Part shown: in pieces, positions 52,017-61,110 of the stretch
Numbering within the stretch: the stretch's first letter is position 1
Layout of the letters: every line of letters begins with the position of its first letter
Assembly: GCA_948847595.1 (NCBI GenBank)
Contig: CAQOGY010000008.1
Span: 1-64,000 of the forward strand
DNA: 64,000 bases
Direction of reading: 5' to 3'
Source of the DNA: an uncultured Bacteroides sp.
GTDB lineage: Bacteria; Bacteroidota; Bacteroidia; Bacteroidales; Bacteroidaceae
The notes under the pieces: model-generated
What the model saw: only the letters and a program-made list of their open reading frames with translations
What the model was told of the DNA's origin: nothing
The model's database searches: none
Position numbers and translations under genes: made by a program

Positions 52017-52642
52017 AACGGTAATTCATCCTCAGTTCCATTGGTCATAACCGGTTTCACCCATTCTGCCATTTCCTCCACCCGGCAGGAGAGGTTGATT
52101 TTGTCCAGATATATAGATAGTTCCAATACTCCTTTGGCGCAGATACGTGCCTTAGGCTGGAGCCAACTTTCTTTTTCTGCGGAGAAACGGATAAAACGTA
52201 CCCATGTGAAAGCAAAGTTTTCCTCATGCTTCTCTGTACTGAAGGCGGAGAACACCGAATAAGCATTGCCCTTCTTATCCCTCTTTTCTTCCACTTGTTT
52301 ACCCACCGTCCCCCGGAACTCGATAGTGCCCTCAATCGCATCACGCTCGCTTTGTGGGTGGAAGTCCACGCTGTCGGCATGGAAATTGAGATACAGGTTT
52401 TCTTCACGTTTGCGGAAAGTCAGCACCCCTTTCAACTCAATACGTTGACCGGTCACATAAGAAAGTAGTTCCGCAGTCGTTCCGTTCTTCGACACGAACA
52501 CCTCCACTTGCTTGCTACTCCCTGCCTTGGCAAGAATGCTTATTTTCACGGCAAAACTAATATAAGATTTCCCCTCTTTGTTGGTACGCATGGAAGCCGT
52601 GCGGCTCACAATGCCGTTGATTGTCACATTACACTTAATCAT
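52013..52642 (-). CDS. Double-OB SSB-like protein with DELPF tip
   Basis: 209 residues. Two successive OB-like halves (about 1-90 and 100-190) are suggested by repeated patterns: MIKCNVTINGIVSRTASMRTNKEGKSYISFAVK and, later, GTIEFRGTVGKQVEEKRDKKGNAYSVFSAF. The C-terminus is TEDELPF, the same kind of acidic tip by which SSB binds repair enzymes. So this could be a second, larger ssDNA-binding protein of the ICE. Not a known SSB family to me. Coupled to the ArdC-like gene by overlap. Confidence 0.72.
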   Translation of the reverse strand: MIKCNVTINGIVSRTASMRTNKEGKSYISFAVKISILAKAGSSKQVEVFVSKNGTTAELLSYVTGQRIELKGVLTFRKREENLYLNFHADSVDFHPQSERDAIEGTIEFRGTVGKQVEEKRDKKGNAYSVFSAFSTEKHEENFAFTWVRFIRFSAEKESWLQPKARICAKGVLELSIYLDKINLSCRVEEMAEWVKPVMTNGTEDELPF

Positions 52643-52689
52643 AAATTACTTTTTTAAACTATTATACAACTATTGCATTCCTAAATTCA

Positions 52690-54204
52690 TTATCGTATCT
52701 GCAAGCCTTCCGCCTGCCCACGTTGCTCCATTCCCTGCTCATAGCTTCTGGCAGCGCGTTCAGCCACGAGTATATGGTTCACCGCCGTACCGATTCGGTG
52801 CCGTTTGCTCTCGTCCGGCATATCCGTATGGTTCAGTATCAGCGACAACCGATTCATTTCAGCCGCAGTCAGTTCATGCGAGTAACTGCCGGTAGCATCT
52901 TGGGCGTACAATATCGGCCTTGCGTTGTCCTGTATCACCAGCTCGCACGATCTCAGCGAGGGAACAAGTGAGGAAAGGTCTATGCGTTTCTCCAAAGCCG
53001 CTTTTGTCGCAGCCCCCATCTGTTGATCCTGTTCCTTGCTGTCAATCTGCACGGCAAGAGCCATCAGCGAGGTAAACATTTCCATTACCAACTCCATAAT
53101 CGGATCATTACCGCTCATCCGGACACCGCTGTCCTCCGAGGAAAGCAGTTTTTTCATCCAATCTTCAGGAGAATCAGTCAAGCCTATCGACGGAGTTTCG
53201 TTCTCTTGTGTGCGGAATTTTGCCATCAGGTCTTTGCCGTCCGACAGCAGTTGCAGCCCGATGTTTCCTTTTTGCGCTATTTCGGTAAGGTAGGCCGCAG
53301 GGTTCACCTCACGCAGGGTTCCATTCACATGGATTTGTTTCACCTCCAGATGCAGATGTTCGCCGGTTGTCCGTGTGCCGGTGTTGCCCGACACGCCAAG
53401 CTGTTGCCCGGCATTCACCGTTTCACCTGTTTTTACGCCTACCGTCTCCAGATGATGATAGCTTACCTGTACCTTGCTGTTGTCCGCACGCCCGTATTCC
53501 ACGGTCACGGAACGACCGCCCGGCGTGTCAGCGTTCAGATTGACTGCCACCACCTTTCCTTTATCCTCCGTAGCAAGCACCGCTTCTTGGTTTGTCCGGA
53601 TGTCGATGCCTTTGTGCATCTGTTGCTTGTCCGGATTCATCGGATCTTCACGCATCCCGAAAGGCGAAGTCACCAACAGAAACTCATCCCTTTTCACCGG
53701 GAAGGAGTAGTGCTCCGTGGCAGCCTTGCCTTGCGAAATCCCTGCTTCCATCACCATACGGTCATACTTGTCAAGGCCGTTCACCTCGATAATCCGTTGC
53801 AGGTTGGCGGCATAGTTCCCTCCGGTGGCATACCCGGCACGTTCCAGACCTTGCGCCCAGCCCTTGTAGTCGTCAGCCGCCAGTTTGAAGCAATCCGCAT
53901 ACCGCTTGTTCTCCTTCAGGAAGCGGGAATGATGCTCGTAGGAATCACCCACCGTAGCATAGCTGCAAAATTTTTCATCCGGTTTGTCGTCAGTGTACAG
54001 CCCGTATTTGCCGCCACCCTCTATCCATGCCGCAGTCGCCTTGATACCGAAATGGTTATTCTCTTTCTGTGCCAGTCGGCTTTGTCCGTTGGAACTTTCC
54101 AGTATACCTTGTGCCAACGTCACCGAAGCCGGAATACCGTACTTGCGCATCTGTACCATGGCAAAATTCGCATACCGTTCTGCATATTCTTGATTCTTGC
54201 TCAT
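52690..54204 (-). CDS. Lysozyme-like plus M23 peptidase cell-wall hydrolase
   Basis: 504 residues. An N-terminal glucosaminidase/lysozyme-type domain with catalytic Glu in GILESSNGQS (E36) and a FlgJ-like fold up to about 150. Then an M23 endopeptidase with HxxxD (HKGID, about 197-203) and HLHLEV near 283, all metal ligands intact. The last 180 residues are helical and of unknown role. No signal peptide is seen, so export through the transfer channel or a non-classical route would be needed. Expected to open peptidoglycan for the type IV secretion channel. Confidence 0.85.
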   Translation of the reverse strand: MSKNQEYAERYANFAMVQMRKYGIPASVTLAQGILESSNGQSRLAQKENNHFGIKATAAWIEGGGKYGLYTDDKPDEKFCSYATVGDSYEHHSRFLKENKRYADCFKLAADDYKGWAQGLERAGYATGGNYAANLQRIIEVNGLDKYDRMVMEAGISQGKAATEHYSFPVKRDEFLLVTSPFGMREDPMNPDKQQMHKGIDIRTNQEAVLATEDKGKVVAVNLNADTPGGRSVTVEYGRADNSKVQVSYHHLETVGVKTGETVNAGQQLGVSGNTGTRTTGEHLHLEVKQIHVNGTLREVNPAAYLTEIAQKGNIGLQLLSDGKDLMAKFRTQENETPSIGLTDSPEDWMKKLLSSEDSGVRMSGNDPIMELVMEMFTSLMALAVQIDSKEQDQQMGAATKAALEKRIDLSSLVPSLRSCELVIQDNARPILYAQDATGSYSHELTAAEMNRLSLILNHTDMPDESKRHRIGTAVNHILVAERAARSYEQGMEQRGQAEGLQIR

Positions 54205-54243
54205 TATTATATATAGGTATATGTTTCTCTCATACGTTACACA

Positions 54244-56895
54244 CTACATCCGTCGTGCCGGACGTTGCTCATTCTCAACGGGGGTGTCCATTTCGGACAC
54301 TCCCTTACGAGGCAGTTCATCGCAGATTCCGACCCTTACTCCCGACCGTACCAGCTTGGGCAAATAAGTGTCCAATGCCGTTTTGGGAAACGAAGCCACG
54401 TGAATCCCTCCGTCACGTTCCGACACGTCAAGCCCCAGCACGTTTGCCATTCTGTCCGCATCCTCCTTGTAGGATTCATAGAAGTCACGGCAGCGGAAGA
54501 GAAGCACGGCATCGGAGTGTTTGGCTTTCAACTCCTCAAAATTCCTCCAGTCCGTCTGTCCTTTCGCCCCGTCAGCCTTCACTTGTTCCTTTTCCCTTCC
54601 ATGCTCCACTTCCGAAGTCTCCACTTGGCTTTTCGCCTGTTTCGCTTCCTGTGCCTGTTTCAGCACGTCCGCAAACAAGGTGGCCGCCAACTGTGTCTTA
54701 TATCCGGCCATATCCTCCGCAATCCAGATCCGTTGCCATTGCAGCCTCGACACCTCACGAGCCTCAATTTTCCCCATTCCCTCGATTTGCGGCACACAAA
54801 GGAACTTGTCGTCTTTGGCCCGGAAGATATTCACACGCTTGATAAGCGATACATCCACGTCCGTAGATGCCGTGCCGAACAAGTCCTGTCTTAGTTCGGG
54901 GCGGTCGGTGCCGAGCGCATAATATTTCTGCGCCAGTTCCATACGTACCCCCTGTGCCGACTGCCGTTCATTCTGCTTCACGGCGGAGAAGAAGCGGTTT
55001 AAGTCCTCCTTATCGGGATAGATGCTGAAGGCTTCCCCCTCTACGGGCTTCAAGTAGAGTGCCCAACGGTTATTGTCATCACGTAACATCTGTATGCGCT
55101 CAAACTGTACGTTAGTGGCTTTATCTACCGCCTCCGCCACATCAAGCGTCGCCTGCACTTGCAACTCCTTGCCGGTCAGCTTGGCGGTAAACACTTCCTT
55201 GTCCTTGAAGTAACTGTCATCGGGACGGTACCCCAGCAGGCCGTCCTTGTTGAAGAAGCGCACATAGCTTGCTCCTTGCTTCATCAATGCGCCCGTTATC
55301 TGTTGCTTGGAGAATCCGGGCAGGTTGTTGGTGACGACCCTTGCCTGTTGTTCCGACCGTTCCTGCGCAGGCATTACCTCATCGGGAGTCAGGTAAAACG
55401 GACGTCTGTCCGTAGCGGACAGTATCACGTGGCCACCTGTGGTGGCACCGGCAGGCAGCACCACGTCGGCAATCCCGGTCTCCCTGTCGCGCACCACCAC
55501 CATTTCTTTGGTGGAGCGGTCAGGCACGCTTTTCAGTTCCTCTGCTATCCGGTAGTTTCCTTTCGTGTTCCATTCTGTAGGCAGGTATTCCCGGCACGCC
55601 GTGGCAATCTTCGCACCGTAGGCGAGTGCTTCGGTATAGGCTATCTCCACCACATCGGCATCTTCGTCCGTCACCCTCAACAAGGCTTCGTTCTTCTGCC
55701 GTTCGTAATAACCCAGATTGAATTTTTCCAGAAACGCATTCCGGGCTTCAGGAGAAGGGAAGTTGCGTCCGTCTATCGCCATTCCTCCGGTACGGAGAAT
55801 ATCCACTAGTATGGCACTCTCACGGGCGTCCACCTGCGGCCCTTGCCGTTCCTGCATTTCCGAGGTCTGGCGTTGCGTGCGCAGCGTGGCATATTCCACT
55901 TTCTCACCCTGTTCCGCCTTTCGGATAACCCCCAGCGCATTGTTCACATCGCTTTCGATAGCATCTATGTAGTGCGGATTCTCTTGCAGTTCCCGTGTCC
56001 AGTGTTCCACCAAGGGCAGGCTGTCGTTCGCTAACCGGGCAGGCAGTCCGAGTTCCATCATCTTCACGCCGGAGGCCAGTTCCGCTACCAGCCGTTCATA
56101 GCGTATGGCATCTTCCGAGGGGGCTTTGCCGCCTTGCATCACCATGCCTTCACGGGCAAGCCGTTGGGCGTGTCCGGTGGCACCTGCCACTTGGCGCATC
56201 AGTTCTTGCACATAGTCTTCGTAGTGTTCAAACTGTTTCGCTTCGGGCATATAGACTGCATCTTTGGCGGTATCGAAGTGCGCCATGCCTGCGGCATCCT
56301 TGCGCACGGGAAGCAGGTGTTCCCTGACCTGCGCCACGAACCGGTTCACCGTGCTGCGCAGTTGTCGTTCCTCGCTTTGCAGGTAGCCCCGGTCTGCACG
56401 GCTGCCGAAGCGTTGTTGCAAATCCCGGTATTTCTCCGCATCCGCCATCGGCAGAGTGGTCTGGTCGATGTTGAACAAGACCATGATTTCCCGTTGGCGC
56501 ACTCCTTTGTAGAGCTTCTGCTGTGCTTCGGGCAAGGCTTTGTATGCCTCACGAGACAGCATATCTTCCGAGTTATGGCGGTTCACGTACTTGTCCCACT
56601 TGTACCAGTTGAACGGCACGCCGTGTTCCTGTTGCAATATTGCCTCTCCACGCTGCTTTGCGTCGGAGAACATCGTATATAGTCCGGTCTTGTAGCCGCT
56701 TTGGTCGGTGTGCATGCCCAATACGAGGGAGTTGAACGGACTGACAGCTACACCCTTCGGATAGAATTTCGGTAAATTCCGTCCCGCCGCATTCAGCCAG
56801 TAGCCGCTACCGGCAACCGCACCGTTCAGGGCGTTTATCAGGAGTGCTGTCTGTTGGTGGGCGGCCGATTGTTCACGTGGACTTTTTTCTTTCAT
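54244..56895 (-). CDS. Large ICE protein with ArdC-like N-terminus and MutS-I-like C-terminus
   Basis: 883 residues. N-terminal part (about 20-145) resembles the ArdC ssDNA-binding domain (SGYKTGLYTMFSDAKQRGE, EHGVPFNWYKWDKY). Middle: DUF3945/DUF4099-like segments (FNKDGLLGYRPDDSYF; LYLKPVEGEAFSIYPDKEDLNRF). Near the C-terminus (about 775-865) is a segment strongly like domain I of MutS: KHSDAVLLFRCRDFYESYKEDA, VLGLDVSERDGGIHVASFPKTAL, LPKLVRSGVRVGICDELP. The mismatch-reading Phe-x-Glu of MutS appears as FYE. Probably acts on transferred DNA. Confidence 0.72.
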   Translation of the reverse strand: MKEKSPREQSAAHQQTALLINALNGAVAGSGYWLNAAGRNLPKFYPKGVAVSPFNSLVLGMHTDQSGYKTGLYTMFSDAKQRGEAILQQEHGVPFNWYKWDKYVNRHNSEDMLSREAYKALPEAQQKLYKGVRQREIMVLFNIDQTTLPMADAEKYRDLQQRFGSRADRGYLQSEERQLRSTVNRFVAQVREHLLPVRKDAAGMAHFDTAKDAVYMPEAKQFEHYEDYVQELMRQVAGATGHAQRLAREGMVMQGGKAPSEDAIRYERLVAELASGVKMMELGLPARLANDSLPLVEHWTRELQENPHYIDAIESDVNNALGVIRKAEQGEKVEYATLRTQRQTSEMQERQGPQVDARESAILVDILRTGGMAIDGRNFPSPEARNAFLEKFNLGYYERQKNEALLRVTDEDADVVEIAYTEALAYGAKIATACREYLPTEWNTKGNYRIAEELKSVPDRSTKEMVVVRDRETGIADVVLPAGATTGGHVILSATDRRPFYLTPDEVMPAQERSEQQARVVTNNLPGFSKQQITGALMKQGASYVRFFNKDGLLGYRPDDSYFKDKEVFTAKLTGKELQVQATLDVAEAVDKATNVQFERIQMLRDDNNRWALYLKPVEGEAFSIYPDKEDLNRFFSAVKQNERQSAQGVRMELAQKYYALGTDRPELRQDLFGTASTDVDVSLIKRVNIFRAKDDKFLCVPQIEGMGKIEAREVSRLQWQRIWIAEDMAGYKTQLAATLFADVLKQAQEAKQAKSQVETSEVEHGREKEQVKADGAKGQTDWRNFEELKAKHSDAVLLFRCRDFYESYKEDADRMANVLGLDVSERDGGIHVASFPKTALDTYLPKLVRSGVRVGICDELPRKGVSEMDTPVENEQRPARRM

Positions 56896-56922
56896 TGCTG
56901 TTGTGTTTATAGGGTTGTTTGA

Positions 56923-58704
56923 TTATTTGAGTAGGATTGTGCGTTCCCGGCCCTCGTCCCGTTCCGCTTCGGCGGCCCGGTAGTTCTGTTGTGCCATTTG
57001 CTGCATTTCATCGTGCTTGGCAAGCACGGCGTTGGCGAGTGTGTTCAGGGGCAATGCGCCGCTACGGTGGGCATCCACCACATTGTCGGTCAGTTGGATG
57101 CTGCACGGCACTTTGTCAATCACCGCAATCAGGCTGTTCCCTTGCAGCACCGGGTTGGCGATGCGTGGATTGAGTGGCTCATCGGCATATACCTTGTAGG
57201 GTTGCACAACTTTGTTCCCTTGCCGTCCAAGGGCTTCATGCCCGGCTTTGTTCAACAGGTTCACGCCACCCATGCCTATCAGTACCATCTTCAGCATCGG
57301 GTTCCGTACATACATACCGGTCAATATGGAAGCGATGGGCAACAGGTTGTTTTGCGGAAGCAGTGATTTCGACTTGCCGGTAAACAGCCCGAAAAGGATG
57401 TCGGGCAGCATGGAAATGACATAGCCCAAGTTTTGGCCGATGTCGTCCAGACCGTCCAGCCCGAAAGTGCCGAACAAGTCGCCCCAGCCGTTTTCATTCC
57501 TCTTTCCCTGCGTCTCACCGCTCTCCGTAGGATGCTTGTCCGCCATATTATCTTGTTCCGTAGCCGTTTTTTCCGTTTCCCTTTTCGCAGTTTCGACACG
57601 TTCCTTTTCCTCTTCCTCTTGCATCATCGCTAGATATTCTTCTTCCCGTCCAGGTGCCACCACCATGGGCACATCCCCGTGTCCGGGTTTGCGCTCATTG
57701 GAAGAAGGCTCGTATGCCGGGAATGGCCACCCATGCGGAACCTGCGCCTCGGCTTCCATAAGTTCCGCCCAAAGCGGTTTTTCGGTCAGTATGCCCATCT
57801 TTTGGGCCAACCGCTCGTTGAGCGACAGTATGTAAGGGTTTTCGTAGGATTTTATGACCTTGCCTTGCGCACGGAAGTCGGCGAACACATTATGTTCGCT
57901 GCCGAACACGCCACGGCTGATACAATCCTCCACCGTCATGGCCGGAGCATCCTCCGTTCCGTCCATGAATTTCCCCACCGCATAGCTTACCGCTTCCACG
58001 CCGCCCAGCTTGATAAGGCTTCCCCACGAGGAAATACCGCCCATCATCACGGTGTCCATGCCGACACCCACCGCTGTACCCCATGCTTTCTCCGCACCGC
58101 TTGGCCGGTAGGCGGCTTCGCCACGCCGTTCTATCTCTTGTTGCAGGGGCGACTTCATCATGCCTTGCGCCAATCCCAGCAGGCTGCCTTCCGCACCTTT
58201 CCGCAGGATATACTCCACGGATGATTTCGGCATCTGCTCGACCGCCATTCGGTCAATCATCATCTGTTCCACCCGGTAGTCCACGTAGGCAAAGGCGAGG
58301 TCTCCACCCAGTTCCTTGGAGAGTTCCTCGTACTGTTCCCTACCGATTTCCGCTACAACGGCATTGCGCCACTCTCCGGCAAGCAGGCTCAGGTCTTCCA
58401 CGGTTTCCGGGGTGGCGGCTATCCGTTCCCGGCACATTGCCACATAATCCTCTGTTGTCTTGCTGTTCCACTCGCCGGTCTGCCGGAGATACGGCAAGGA
58501 GTCGTCCGGCATTCCGTTCGCACCGTTGGCGAGAGAGCGCAGCACGCCGGCAGTACTGGCGTGGTATGCACCGATTTCTTCCACCTGCTTTTGCGTAAGG
58601 TAGGTTTGGGCTTCCTTCATCACGGGAGCCAGCTGGCTGTTGAAGTAGTTTTGCAGGCAATATTCGATTTCTGCAAAATGCTGGGTCTGTCGGGGTTTGC
58701 TCAT
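56923..58704 (-). CDS. Large ICE protein, unknown, membrane segments
   Basis: 593 residues. Hydrophobic stretches near 210-235 (GTAVGVGMDTVMMGGISSWG) and 435-495 (LGYVISMLPDILFGLFTG; LLPIASILTGMYVRNPMLKMVLIGMGGVNLL) point to membrane association; an acidic linker with EEEEKERVETAKRETEK lies between. No enzyme motif. Placement in the transfer operon suggests a structural or coupling role. Its start overlaps the preceding gene's stop by 4 bases. Confidence 0.62.
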   Translation of the reverse strand: MSKPRQTQHFAEIEYCLQNYFNSQLAPVMKEAQTYLTQKQVEEIGAYHASTAGVLRSLANGANGMPDDSLPYLRQTGEWNSKTTEDYVAMCRERIAATPETVEDLSLLAGEWRNAVVAEIGREQYEELSKELGGDLAFAYVDYRVEQMMIDRMAVEQMPKSSVEYILRKGAEGSLLGLAQGMMKSPLQQEIERRGEAAYRPSGAEKAWGTAVGVGMDTVMMGGISSWGSLIKLGGVEAVSYAVGKFMDGTEDAPAMTVEDCISRGVFGSEHNVFADFRAQGKVIKSYENPYILSLNERLAQKMGILTEKPLWAELMEAEAQVPHGWPFPAYEPSSNERKPGHGDVPMVVAPGREEEYLAMMQEEEEKERVETAKRETEKTATEQDNMADKHPTESGETQGKRNENGWGDLFGTFGLDGLDDIGQNLGYVISMLPDILFGLFTGKSKSLLPQNNLLPIASILTGMYVRNPMLKMVLIGMGGVNLLNKAGHEALGRQGNKVVQPYKVYADEPLNPRIANPVLQGNSLIAVIDKVPCSIQLTDNVVDAHRSGALPLNTLANAVLAKHDEMQQMAQQNYRAAEAERDEGRERTILLK

Positions 58705-59836
58705 GTCAAATTCATTTGTTGCAATAGTTGTTCTTTGGTCTGTTCTATGGCGTGGTGGTACACTTCCATCTGTTTTGGAAAGTATTCTTCCAGCATCGTA
58801 TCCTTGTCAATCAGGTTTTGGATGAACTTTACCGCCACTTGCCGGCTGATTTCCACGGAGGCTTCGCCTTCTTCTCGGTTATTGAACCATGCCTTCGTCC
58901 ACCACCGCATTCCGGCCTTGTCGGGATATACCGTCACCAGCCGGGGAATGTCAAAACTCTGCACGTCTATCTCCAAATCGGTAAGCGGGTCCACCATGCC
59001 GCAAGTCGCTATGGCTTGGTCGGCCGTTTTTTTTTATCGTTTTCGCTCAGCGTGGAAAGAAAAATCTCGTGGCGCAAAGCGAGGTAGTTCAGGAAGTCGC
59101 TGATAAGCAGGTTCTGCACTTTGGCGGCTATCGGCATCGAGCGGTCTCCTATCCCCAACGGGTTGGCGAGCGAGGGTATCATCTCATAGAAATAGTTCTT
59201 CACGGCGGACTGTGAGAAGATGTTGCGCAGCGATTGTTCCGTATGCTCCGGCACACGGTAGCCGCCGTTGCCCACTTCCAGTAGGTACTCCGGGTAGAAG
59301 CGTAGCATCAGTTCCTCGATTTCCTCCCGGTCATCGTCATACATTGTCGGAATATCCATTTCCATCGTCTCCAGTTCCGGCATACCCGGATGTCCTTGCT
59401 GCCGCATTGCCAGCAGGTTGCCGTACAGCATGGCAAGGAACTCCATCGGATTGATTTCCTCCCCGTCATACTTCACTTCGATATGCAGTAGGTCTCCGCT
59501 GATACCCACCACGCTGCCGGCCTTTACCCGTGCGCCGAAGGGGGCAAGTGCGTTGGCAAGGTGGGCGTAGGTCACTTCATACTTACCGTAGCGTATCACT
59601 TGGTACAGCCCGTGCGTGGGGTTGCTGCCGATACCCGACACCACACCGTCCGCTACGGCGGTAAGGATATAGCGGTGGGTAGCGAAGTCCACACCATGGT
59701 GGAAAAACTCCTCCTGTGTCATTGGGTGGATCTGCTTCCCGTAGCCCAGCGTCAGGCTCACTTCTCCTTTACTCTCCTCAAACGGCATACAATAGCCGCT
59801 TTTCGATACCAGGTTCATTTCTTGCGTATAGTTCAT
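58701..59836 (-). pseudogene. M23-like transfer protein split by a frameshift at A9
   Basis: Two frames belong together: 59836-59009 (275 residues from ATG at 59836; the TTG at 59851 is unlikely) and 58997-58701 (98 residues). At 59035-59027 the minus strand has nine A. With ten A, the frame would run on as DKKKTADQAIATCGMVDPLT into the second part, giving about 383 residues. The N-terminal domain is M23-like with HxxxD at 46-50 and H92, but HxH reads LLH (residue 116 Leu), so peptidase activity is doubtful. Mutation, sequencing error or programmed slippage are all possible. Confidence 0.7.
59027..59035 (-). other. A9 homopolymer at the frameshift
   Basis: Nine consecutive A on the coding (minus) strand, preceded by GAT and followed by CGG. 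One extra A joins the two frames. Confidence 0.85.
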
Positions 59837-59847
59837 TGTCTTTTGTT

Positions 59848-61110
59848 TCAAGCCTGTTGCCAGGCGATGTTTATATGGATGTTATCTTTTAAGAAGCTGA
59901 ATATGTGTACAATCACTTCCACTGTCCAGCCGTTTCCCAACATACGGTATTGTTGCGTGTCGCTGCATTTCCATTGGTACCATTCCGGTATGGTTTGCAG
60001 GCGTGCGCACTCCGTGGGTGTCAGGCGGCGGATGCGTCCGCACGACATACATATTTCTCCAAAGGGGAGCGGATTTTGGGAACAAGTGCCTGTCTTTCCC
60101 TTTCTGTCCGGCCTGCATCCGGCCAGACCAGCCCATATCAAGTTGTCTTTCTGCACGCTCGTCAGGCAGTTTGTCTTGCCGTCTGTCCGGGGTTCAAGCT
60201 GTTGGATGTTCTTTCGGAGTTCGGCAATGCTGCCGGCTTCGTATGCCTTGCGTATCCGCTTGCCATACTCCGTCCTCCGGGAAGTGAGGCAGGTCTCTCG
60301 TCCACGCATGGCCATACAGACATAGTTCGTGGTCAGGTTTCCTTTGGCCTGTGCGGTAGCCGTCAGGCAGTGGCTTTTGTCGTTGTCTCCCAGCACGTTC
60401 ATGTCGGTATTCCGTTTCTCGCCATGCCTTTTCAGCCAGCCCATCATCTTTTCGCTCAAGTAGTATTTCTTGTCCGCTTCTTCCTCTACGATGTGCCGGA
60501 GGAATATCTTCCGGTCTTGAGGTTGCGGAATGTCGGCGTGCAGTTCACCGAACAGCCCGACCTTTTTTGTCCGTATGTTCGTCCAATAGATGCGGGCACG
60601 ATTCTGTGCCGACACCAGGGCGGAGTTGATATGCACCCCGAATATCCCGATAGCCTCGCTCAGTACACGTTCCCATTTCTTGCCCATTTCCACATTTTCT
60701 AATAGGAACAGCACATCAGGATTGTACATGCGAATATCTGTCAGGATACGCATATATTCCCAAAACAGGTATGATTCCCCTTCAAACAGGAAGCCTTCAC
60801 GCTTCAATTCCAAATAACGCTTCAACGTATAGATTTCCTCCTTGTCTATGGTGGACATCCCTGCTCGTTTCCCGGCAAAGGAAAACGACTGGCAGGGGCT
60901 TCCGCCTATCAGCAGGTCTATCGGCTCCAGTTGGCGCACGTCCACTTGTGTGACATCGCCGAGTTGTATCGTGTCCGGAAAATTCAGTTGGGTTTGCCGG
61001 ATAGCGTGTCGGTCTATTTCGGAGGCGTAATATGTTTCCGTCCGGATGCCAAGTCGTTTCAAGGCAATCTGTCCGCATGACATTCCGTCAAACAAGCTCA
61101 AAACCTTCAT
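59848..61110 (-). CDS. C5-cytosine DNA methyltransferase
   Basis: 420 residues with the full motif set: SAM motif LSLFDGMSCG (5-13), catalytic GGSPCQSFS with C73, ENV at 138-140, QNRARIYW, and C-terminal RRLTPTECARLQT and GNGW. A region between motifs VIII and IX should hold the target-recognition domain. No restriction endonuclease is nearby, so it is probably an orphan methylase that marks or protects the element. Its start overlaps the upstream radical-SAM gene by 23 bases, so the two are translationally linked. Confidence 0.9.
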   Translation of the reverse strand: MKVLSLFDGMSCGQIALKRLGIRTETYYASEIDRHAIRQTQLNFPDTIQLGDVTQVDVRQLEPIDLLIGGSPCQSFSFAGKRAGMSTIDKEEIYTLKRYLELKREGFLFEGESYLFWEYMRILTDIRMYNPDVLFLLENVEMGKKWERVLSEAIGIFGVHINSALVSAQNRARIYWTNIRTKKVGLFGELHADIPQPQDRKIFLRHIVEEEADKKYYLSEKMMGWLKRHGEKRNTDMNVLGDNDKSHCLTATAQAKGNLTTNYVCMAMRGRETCLTSRRTEYGKRIRKAYEAGSIAELRKNIQQLEPRTDGKTNCLTSVQKDNLIWAGLAGCRPDRKGKTGTCSQNPLPFGEICMSCGRIRRLTPTECARLQTIPEWYQWKCSDTQQYRMLGNGWTVEVIVHIFSFLKDNIHINIAWQQA

